From Candidatus Omnitrophota bacterium (GTDB taxonomy: Bacteria; Hinthialibacterota; Hinthialibacteria; Hinthialibacterales; Hinthialibacteraceae), in contig JAFGTC010000127.1 of NCBI GenBank assembly GCA_016934335.1, positions 1 to 46,656 of the forward strand: a DNA stretch of 46,656 nucleotides, in the 5' to 3' direction. The position numbers were made by a program, and so were the translations under genes. The notes under the pieces are model-generated. The model worked only from the letters and a program-made list of their open reading frames with translations, searched no databases and was not told the DNA's origin. Shown piece by piece: positions 24,411 through 30,498 of this stretch (its first letter is position 1; every line of letters begins with the position of its first letter).

Positions 24411-25189
24411 GAAACCGCTTTTCTTTCTCCTGGCTGTTTTATGGATTTTTACTGGGGATGTCGGTTTGGATCGAACGATCGGATCCTTCTCTGCAATCCG
24501 TTCTTCGAGACGCCGAGCAAGCGACTGTCATGCAAAATGTCCAGGTTTGTTTGGAGCCGCCGGACGACGGTGGAAATGCGATTTTTGTTGATTCATTGGA
24601 ATATGATCCGGAAAGCCGGCGCTTGCGGATTGATCAATTCAGTCTGTCTATCAAAACCGGCGGCCTGGACGATTCCGTCCATGAATTGCTTGAATTTGCT
24701 TCTTTCTTCAAAAGTGATTTCAAGGCCGGCCGGCCCGGTCATCCTCTGAGAAAGCGCTTGATCGAGGAGATTGAGCCGAGATGCGTCAAGCCTGTCTGCG
24801 AGATCCACGATTTTTCCATTCAGACGTCAAGCCTGATTTTTTCCGCGAAGAGGTTTGATGTGCAGGATGGAGATTTTCTCTATTTCAAGACCGCCTTTTT
24901 TAAAGAGATCGCCGGCCGGGGCGTCTCGATTACGCCGATCCCGCCCGGCGATATCAAGCAGGTTGAAGCCGCGGCTCTGCTGTGGAGATACCCGATTCAA
25001 CAGCCTATCTTAGCAAAGGGGGCCGTTCGCTATTCCGATCGGAGAGTTGCGGAATTTGATGAATGTGTTTTCGATCTGTCGTCGATGGAGATCCAAACGA
25101 TCATGCCGCCCGCCAGGATCAATGCGCATCCCACACTATCGATCTTGCCCGGGATGAATACAAGGCTGTGGATCCGAAATAAACGCTGA
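24407..25189 (+). CDS. Hypothetical exported or membrane-anchored protein
   Basis: 260 residues, not recognised. A single N-terminal hydrophobic stretch (SFSWLFYGFLLGMSVWI) could be a signal anchor. The rest has regular strand-like alternation (LEYDPESRRLRIDQFSLSI, then IHDFSIQTSSLIFSAKRFDV, then DGDFLYFKTAFFKEI). This recalls the repeated-strand architecture of LptC/OstA-type or DUF-type beta proteins, without convincing motif support. Two Cys (in PRCVKPVC) could form a disulphide. The ATG overlaps the stop of the PPC/dockerin-like gene by 4 bp, a sign of translational coupling and stoichiometric partnership. It ends the three-gene secreted block. Confidence 0.65.
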   Translation: MRNRFSFSWLFYGFLLGMSVWIERSDPSLQSVLRDAEQATVMQNVQVCLEPPDDGGNAIFVDSLEYDPESRRLRIDQFSLSIKTGGLDDSVHELLEFASFFKSDFKAGRPGHPLRKRLIEEIEPRCVKPVCEIHDFSIQTSSLIFSAKRFDVQDGDFLYFKTAFFKEIAGRGVSITPIPPGDIKQVEAAALLWRYPIQQPILAKGAVRYSDRRVAEFDECVFDLSSMEIQTIMPPARINAHPTLSILPGMNTRLWIRNKR

Positions 25190-25292
25190 AGACGAACACA
25201 ACCCGGCCAGTGACCTTTAGATTTTGTTTGGATTGTTGGGGAGATGGAAGTAGGAATGAAGGATTAAGCGCTTATTTTATATGACGTGATTT

Positions 25293-26156
25293 TTACTGCT
25301 CCCAAGGAAGCGATTGGAAAAAATCGCGAACGGTAGAATATGTATTATCAAACGAAGGCAGTTCTCCATCTATCTCCGCGGATAACTGGGAATATTCCTT
25401 CTCACAGCGTTCTATGATAGCAGGATTGTCCAAAGAGTTTTTTTGTATGCAAAGATTGCGAGATTCGGATTTTATTCGCAAACTCTCCAAAATCTCTTTC
25501 TTGTCTTCTGGCCTCAAACGAGGATATATTTTAAGAAGTTCATAAATATCATATGCGTCTTGGCGGCGCACTCGGTTTCGAATTTCTTGTTGAAGAATTG
25601 CGCGGTATTTTTCCGCTATTAAATCGGTAAGACTGTATGCTTGAATAGGCGCCAATCCAGCCTCCGAAATTTGTATCGGTTCCATTTTTCTGGTTATCTC
25701 ATTGAAACTAAAATCAATATGGACCGTATCCGGCGCTTTTCCCGCCTCTAAGCGCTTATGCTGGGGGACGCCTTTGTAAGCATACCCTATGCTCAGTTTC
25801 AAGGAAGGGAAGGAGGCTTCAGGATTGTTGGGTTGAATTTTGCATCGTTGGATGCGGCAATCGAGGCCATACGGCAGAAAATGAACAGCCCGGGCGAGTT
25901 GTTTTTTGAATTCTCTCAAAAAAGATTCTTCGTCAAATTTCTGATAGGTAAGGTTAGTAGAAAAATCAATATCCTTTGTGTATCGACCTCCCTGGTGAAG
26001 AATGGCGATAAGAATACCGCCTTTGATCACCATAATATCGCGTAAATATTGGGAATTTGCTATCGCATATAAAATCGTATGAACCGTCTGCCGAAAAGAT
26101 TTGGGCGGATTTTCTCTATCTTGATCGACCCATTGCTCGATATTAATTGTTAGCAC
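25293..26156 (-). CDS. abiEii: AbiEii-type nucleotidyltransferase toxin
   Basis: 287 residues of the AbiEii/AbiGii (DUF1814) family, a nucleotidyltransferase-fold toxin. Motif I, VIKGGILIAILHQGGRYTKDIDFS (in two parts: KGGILI about 44-49, GRYTKDIDFS about 56-65), contains the paired acidic residues of the DxD catalytic site. The downstream family motifs DLIAEKYRAILQQ and RRQDAYDIYELL are present. AbiE toxins are bacteriostatic and act with the AbiEi antitoxin (type IV toxin-antitoxin) to abort phage infection. It overlaps the 3' end of the antitoxin gene by 14 bp, the usual bicistronic order (antitoxin first). Composition is A+T-richer than the housekeeping genes, consistent with mobility. 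The C-terminus (about 230-287) is Glu/Arg-rich and helical. Confidence 0.9.
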   Translation of the reverse strand: MLTINIEQWVDQDRENPPKSFRQTVHTILYAIANSQYLRDIMVIKGGILIAILHQGGRYTKDIDFSTNLTYQKFDEESFLREFKKQLARAVHFLPYGLDCRIQRCKIQPNNPEASFPSLKLSIGYAYKGVPQHKRLEAGKAPDTVHIDFSFNEITRKMEPIQISEAGLAPIQAYSLTDLIAEKYRAILQQEIRNRVRRQDAYDIYELLKIYPRLRPEDKKEILESLRIKSESRNLCIQKNSLDNPAIIERCEKEYSQLSAEIDGELPSFDNTYSTVRDFFQSLPWEQ

Positions 26157-27075
26157 GTTTTGTTCGCTCTTTGATGGTGTTTATAGAAAGACGCCATTTT
26201 TTTGAATAGACCGGCGCGTAATCTCCCGATGCGTCCAGTTTCCTCGATCCGCCGCGCTGAATAAACGTCTCCCACTGCGTAATGAGTGGATGGCTTACTC
26301 CAAGAAGTTCATTCAAAATGTATCCAGCGCGAATCTTGTCAATCGGTTTTCCATGCTGATGGATTTCCTCCACGATTAAATCGAGGTAGTCTTGCGCGTG
26401 CTCCTGATATACGTCCAATACATGTTCGACGCCCCCGCAGAGATTGGGATCGCGCAGCATGTCTAAAAACGTTTTCCCGATCGTCGCCACTCGTAAGGGG
26501 CGATCCTTTATGTTTCGGTATGAACCGAGATGCAGACTTGAAAAACAGTGGATGGGGCGTTTATTTACTTTTTTTAAAAGGATTTTTTTTAATAAGGGAA
26601 ATCCTGTTTCTCTGTAGTCAAAGAAATTCTCTCTCAAATCTTTTTTCATGCGCTCTGCGGCAAAATGTTTCCATTGTGAAGGAGAAGGTGAAGAGATATA
26701 GAGCGTTAACGGATTACGATCCGTCAATCCGTGATAATCCATTGCGCTGAGATGAGACATATAGGCAAACGGATTGACTGTGCATGCGATGTCTTCGGCG
26801 GGAGAATTTGAGGCGCCAAGAATGTTAAAAACAACGCGGCCTGAAAAATCTTTATTGATGTTAAGGATGCCGTCTGACAGACACTTTTTGAGCAGCAAGC
26901 GAAAATCGCTGATTTCCGGAACGGATTTGTTAATTGTTATGGGGCGCCCTCGATAGATTTTTTCTTGATGCATGCGAAAGACGAAGAGGCCTAAATGATA
27001 ATCGGTAATGACAGGGAGTTTCCAATCATCGAGGTACAGCGCAATAGCTTTCTGTAAGAGTATGTTTTGGGACAT
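26143..27075 (-). CDS. abiEi: AbiEi-type antitoxin and autorepressor
   Basis: 310 residues from ATG 27075, chosen because AGGGGAGAT lies 10 nt upstream; the open frame continues to 27117 without a site. The segment NPFAYMSHLSAMDYHGLTDRNPLTLYIS (parts: SHLSAMDYHGLTD about 108-120) is the hallmark of AbiEi/AbiGi antitoxins, in which 'SxxSAlxyHGLT' recurs. The N-terminal region would be a winged-helix DNA-binding domain, and the C-terminal half (IKDRPLRVATIGKTFLDMLRDP onward) follows the family's antitoxin domain. It neutralises the toxin encoded downstream and, in studied cases, represses its own promoter by binding inverted repeats. A perfect 39-nt palindrome sits on the promoter here. Confidence 0.88.
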   Translation of the reverse strand: MSQNILLQKAIALYLDDWKLPVITDYHLGLFVFRMHQEKIYRGRPITINKSVPEISDFRLLLKKCLSDGILNINKDFSGRVVFNILGASNSPAEDIACTVNPFAYMSHLSAMDYHGLTDRNPLTLYISSPSPSQWKHFAAERMKKDLRENFFDYRETGFPLLKKILLKKVNKRPIHCFSSLHLGSYRNIKDRPLRVATIGKTFLDMLRDPNLCGGVEHVLDVYQEHAQDYLDLIVEEIHQHGKPIDKIRAGYILNELLGVSHPLITQWETFIQRGGSRKLDASGDYAPVYSKKWRLSINTIKERTKRANN

Positions 27076-27132
27076 TGATTCATTATCTCCCCTGTGAGAG
27101 CGGATTGTCAAAACCAAGCACAGAGAATATTT

Positions 27133-27171
27133 ATTCTATATAATTCGTCCTAAGGACGAATTATATAGAAT
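27133..27171. promoter_or_regulatory. Perfect 39-nt palindrome, probable AbiEi operator
   Basis: Arms of 19 nt (ATTCTATATAATTCGTCCT at 27133-27151 and its exact reverse complement at 27153-27171) flank a single A at 27152. The right arm contains the -10 box of the abiE promoter and the palindrome covers the likely transcription start. As RNA it would also form a strong hairpin in the leader. Confidence 0.85.
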
Positions 27172-27187
27172 TTTATAACCTAGTCAA
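27160..27187 (-). promoter_or_regulatory. Promoter of the abiE operon
   Basis: Read on the minus strand: TTGACT (27187-27182), a 16-nt spacer, TATAAT (27165-27160). The -10 is embedded in the 39-nt palindrome, so occupancy of the palindrome would exclude polymerase. The leader to ATG 27075 is about 75-80 nt. Confidence 0.8.
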
Positions 27188-27348
27188 GTCCCATTTTCTC
27201 ATTTTTTTTCTTATTAAACTCGCTTTTTGGCGATATTTTTGCTCTTGGCGGGCGGAGCGGCTATTCCTTAATGCGGGGAATCGTGACACAATTCTATAGC
27301 CTCCGTTTTTGGACCGGCCCATTTTCTGAACATCTCGAGATATTGCGC

Positions 27349-28647
27349 ATGAACGAGACTGTACTTGTCATTTCCACCCTATCGACGCAGGGCGAGGGCA
27401 TCGCTCGCGTCGAGGGAAAAGCGGTTTTTACTCCCTTTACGCTCCCCGGCGAAGTCTGGCGAGTGAGAATCTCCGACCGCAAAAAAAATTATGATCGCGC
27501 TTTCCCGATTGAAATGATCGAACGCGGCGACGATTCGCCGGAGCGCATCATGCCCGCTTGCCCGTATTTCGGATCCTGCGGCGGCTGCCAGCTGCAGCAT
27601 ATGCCCTATGAGAGCCAATTGGAGTGGAAACGCTTGTGGCTGCAGGATACCTTTCGCCGCGTAGGTCATATCCAGATCGAAGCGAATCCGGCAGTCTCTT
27701 CTCCCCCGTGGGAATACCGGAACAAAATCACGCTCTCTCTGCGAATCGTTCAAGGGAAAATTGTCTTTGCGTTTCATCATGTCCAGCAGCCGAATCGGCC
27801 GGTTGCCGTCAACGACTGTCCTATCGCTCACCCCTTGATTCGCCAATGCATGCCGTTTGTCATTCAAGCGTTGAATCAATCGCGCCCGCGCCTCCGGCAG
27901 GCCGAGCGCGGGCGTTCGCAAGGTTCGCGCGTACAATTCCACGCCGCCGGCGGAAAAATCAGTCTTGTTTTTTTCGACGCCGTCTTTTCTTCCTCGGCCG
28001 CGGATGCATTGTCCGACAAAATCTTCCAGGCTGACGTTCCCATATCTGAAATCGTTCTGGGCGAAGCGTCGGGCGATAAGGTACGCTCTGTTTCGTATTA
28101 TCCCGATCAGGAATTGATCGATTCGAACGCTGGCTCCGCTTTTTTTCAGGTTAATGACGCTATTCGCGAACGATTATATCAATATATTCTTGATCTTCCT
28201 TTTCGCAAAAAAAAGAGCGCGCTTGACGGCTATTGCGGGGCCGGGCTTCTGACGCGCCGCCTGGCAGAGCGCTTCGAGCATATCACGGGAGTGGAATCCA
28301 ATTCCTCTGCAGTCGAGGAGGCTCTGGGTCAAATCGAAATGAATCATAGCGAGGACGACATAACTTTTGTCAATCAAACCATGGAGGATTTCTTTGAACA
28401 GAACAATGAATCCTTTGATGTGGTCATATTGAATCCTCCCCGAGCGGGCCTTTCTGAAACTGTACGCCGTCAATTATTGCAAAAAATGCCGCCCGAAATG
28501 GCGGTCATTTCCTGTCATCCGGCCGCCCTGGCTCGCGATTTAAGAGTATTGACCGGGCAAGGCTATGAGATCCAATCTGTCCAGCCTTTCGATATGTTCC
28601 CTCAAACTTATCACTTAGAAACAGTCGTTCATGTGATCCATCCATAA
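27349..28647 (+). CDS. TrmA/RumA-family RNA uracil-C5 methyltransferase
   Basis: 432 residues from ATG 27349. An N-terminal TRAM domain (about 5-60) is followed by a [4Fe-4S] cysteine pattern, CPYFGSCGGCQLQ. The SAM-binding domain has DGYCGAGLLTRRLA and NPPRAGLSE. The nucleophile Cys lies in VISCHPAALARDL, which differs from the usual SCNPATLARDL by His for Asn; the catalytic Cys itself is kept. The product is expected to make 5-methyluridine in 23S rRNA (RlmD-like; which U is modified cannot be told, hence no symbol) using S-adenosylmethionine. No clear ribosome-binding site precedes the ATG; an upstream in-frame ATG at 27271 also lacks one and would add non-homologous residues. It stands alone, divergent from abiE. 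Confidence 0.9.
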   Translation: MNETVLVISTLSTQGEGIARVEGKAVFTPFTLPGEVWRVRISDRKKNYDRAFPIEMIERGDDSPERIMPACPYFGSCGGCQLQHMPYESQLEWKRLWLQDTFRRVGHIQIEANPAVSSPPWEYRNKITLSLRIVQGKIVFAFHHVQQPNRPVAVNDCPIAHPLIRQCMPFVIQALNQSRPRLRQAERGRSQGSRVQFHAAGGKISLVFFDAVFSSSAADALSDKIFQADVPISEIVLGEASGDKVRSVSYYPDQELIDSNAGSAFFQVNDAIRERLYQYILDLPFRKKKSALDGYCGAGLLTRRLAERFEHITGVESNSSAVEEALGQIEMNHSEDDITFVNQTMEDFFEQNNESFDVVILNPPRAGLSETVRRQLLQKMPPEMAVISCHPAALARDLRVLTGQGYEIQSVQPFDMFPQTYHLETVVHVIHP

Positions 28648-28683
28648 TCCTACGCGTTTTTTTTACAAAATATTCATCTAACA

Positions 28684-28705
28684 ATTGCCAAAGCAATCTC
28701 TTTTT
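28684..28705 (+). terminator. Weak terminator candidate after the methyltransferase gene
   Basis: A 5-bp stem ATTGC/GCAAT (28684-28688, 28693-28697) with loop CAAA is followed by CTCTTTTT. The stem is short and A/T-rich, so the call is tentative. Confidence 0.35.
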
Positions 28706-28764
28706 GGTAAGTTTATCAATTATTGATTTTTTATATCAAATATTGAATGTTCGGAGGAGCGATC

Positions 28765-30339
28765 ATGGCGACTTCATCGATTGAATTGCACGGCATTGTG
28801 ACAACTTTTGGCATGGACGGCGCATGCTCGGCGGCGATGCTGCTGCAGCGGTTTCCCAAATCGAAAATAATCGTCACCAGCGCCCGCCGGATTGCATTGA
28901 CGTTGGAAGACATTCTCTCCGAAATCCCGGTTCTTCAAGTTGTTCACATCTGCGGCGTGGGAATTCGCGATTCTCCCGAACAAGTCGCCGATCAACTGCG
29001 CATGCTGGCGGAGAAAAATTGTCAGGTAATCTGGTATTGCGGGAGAGGGTACCTGAATGAATACGAAGAACTGTTGAGTGAATCGTGCAAACCGGTTTTT
29101 ATGGATGCTGCCAGCAACACGGAAATCGTCCAATTGTTTTATAACATCCCCCTTAGCCCTCTTGTCAGTTTATTTCTTACCTTGGCCCGTCAATTTGTGG
29201 AAGAGAAAAAACGATGCTCTAAAAATCAGCGATTCTGGCATGATCTGATCGCATTCAGCGCCAGTCGCTATTTTAAGTACGGCGATGTAAAGAGTTATGC
29301 TCATTCGATCCTGAAACTCGCCAATCTTATCGCTGTCGCCGACGCGGATCGAGAAGACGTCGAGGCCTTTCGCTTGTCTAAAAAATATGACGTTCCTTTG
29401 GGGGAAAGTCCGGTCATAAAGAATCTCCGGTCGGTTATCAAGCGTCTCGGCCCCATCGAGGAGCCGGCCCTCATTCTCGGGCCGACCGGTTCGGGCAAGG
29501 AGATCGCCGCGAGGATTCTGCACGAAGCCAGCGGACGCTCCGGCCCCTTTGTTCCGGTAAACTGCGCGGTTTTAAGCACCAGCAGCGATCTGGCTCACGA
29601 CCGGTTGTTCGGGCATGTATCCGGCGCCTACACCGGCGCGAAAGAGAGTCAACCGGGGGCTTTTGAGATCGCCGACGGAGGAACCTTGTTTCTCGACGAA
29701 CTGGTTGAACTGCCGATTTCGGTTCAAACCCAATTACTGCGCGTTTTGGAGGAGAGAACAGTTACTCCCTTGGGAACCATGCAATCTCGCATCGTGAATG
29801 TCCGCATCGTAGCCGCCTCCAACCAGAATATTTCCTGTTTGATTCGGGAAGGAAAGTTTCGCTCCGATCTCTACCACCGGTTGAATGTCTTGCAAATTGA
29901 GATTCCCCCCCTGAAAGACCGAATGGAGGATATGAAATCGATTGCGATTAATACAATGTATGATTTGCGAAAGAAGGGCTATTCGTATTCATTGTCGGAG
30001 GAGGATTGGGCGGCGGCTTATGCGTATGACTGGCCGGGAAACATCCGCCAGTTTATCAATCTTTTAAAGCGCGCCGTTTATATGAAGGAGCCTTTTCGAC
30101 AAATTTTGCAGAATGAGATCCGATCCGCCTCGAGCACAGAAGAATCGCGCCATGGGGATTTCTCAAAAGAACTGCAGTTATTTCATCCCCAAAATCCTTC
30201 TGAAGTGAAGCCGGAGGCTCAGATACGCCGATCCTATATGAAGCATGTACTCTCTCTTTTTGAAGGAAATTGGACGAAGGCGGCCGATGCGCTCGATGTT
30301 TCGATTAATACGCTCCGAAAATGGACTGGGGAATCATAA
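28765..30339 (+). CDS. Sigma-54-dependent activator with a degenerate DHH-like N-terminal sensor domain
   Basis: 524 residues from ATG 28765 (GGAGGAG at 28753-28759). The AAA+ domain is complete: Walker A GPTGSGKE (239-246), the sigma-54 contact loop GAYTGA (287-292, Tyr in place of the usual Phe), Walker B GGTLFLDE (305-312), and the FRSDLYHRL arginine-finger region. A Fis-type HTH ends the protein (NWTKAADALDVSINTLRKW). The N-terminal ~200 residues are not a receiver, PAS, GAF or CARF domain by eye. They resemble DHH-superfamily phosphoesterases: FGMDGACSAAMLLQRFP (15-31) matches motif I 'HxDxDGxxSAAxL', ICGVGI (62-67) sits where 'DLG' should be, and VIWYCGRG (88-95) sits where 'VIWIDHH' should be. 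The metal-binding Asp/His residues are mostly replaced, so it may bind a ligand rather than cleave it. Target promoters are unknown. Confidence 0.85.
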   Translation: MATSSIELHGIVTTFGMDGACSAAMLLQRFPKSKIIVTSARRIALTLEDILSEIPVLQVVHICGVGIRDSPEQVADQLRMLAEKNCQVIWYCGRGYLNEYEELLSESCKPVFMDAASNTEIVQLFYNIPLSPLVSLFLTLARQFVEEKKRCSKNQRFWHDLIAFSASRYFKYGDVKSYAHSILKLANLIAVADADREDVEAFRLSKKYDVPLGESPVIKNLRSVIKRLGPIEEPALILGPTGSGKEIAARILHEASGRSGPFVPVNCAVLSTSSDLAHDRLFGHVSGAYTGAKESQPGAFEIADGGTLFLDELVELPISVQTQLLRVLEERTVTPLGTMQSRIVNVRIVAASNQNISCLIREGKFRSDLYHRLNVLQIEIPPLKDRMEDMKSIAINTMYDLRKKGYSYSLSEEDWAAAYAYDWPGNIRQFINLLKRAVYMKEPFRQILQNEIRSASSTEESRHGDFSKELQLFHPQNPSEVKPEAQIRRSYMKHVLSLFEGNWTKAADALDVSINTLRKWTGES

Positions 30340-30498
30340 AAGCTGCATTTCATGCGATCGGCATTATATGAGGGAGGCCGATTCCTGTATATTGTTGGCC
30401 AGGGATGGATTTGAATGGATCAAGCGGTTCTTTATCCCGTGACGTGAAAAAGGCAATCCGGGCATTTTCATGAATAAGCTCTTCGGAAAGGATGAATC

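Noticed and set aside
28765..29380. Interpretation of the activator N-terminus as a CARF (RtcR-like) domain
   Set aside because: The Rossmann-type start of RtcR and its characteristic text are absent, while the DG-x-x-SAAML pattern fits DHH motif I better; a profile search is needed to settle it.
30340..30498. Sigma-54 (-24/-12) promoter before the M14 gene next to the sigma-54 activator
   Set aside because: GG and GC pairs occur (for example GGCAATCCGGGC) but not with the required 10-nt spacing, and no TTGC box is present.
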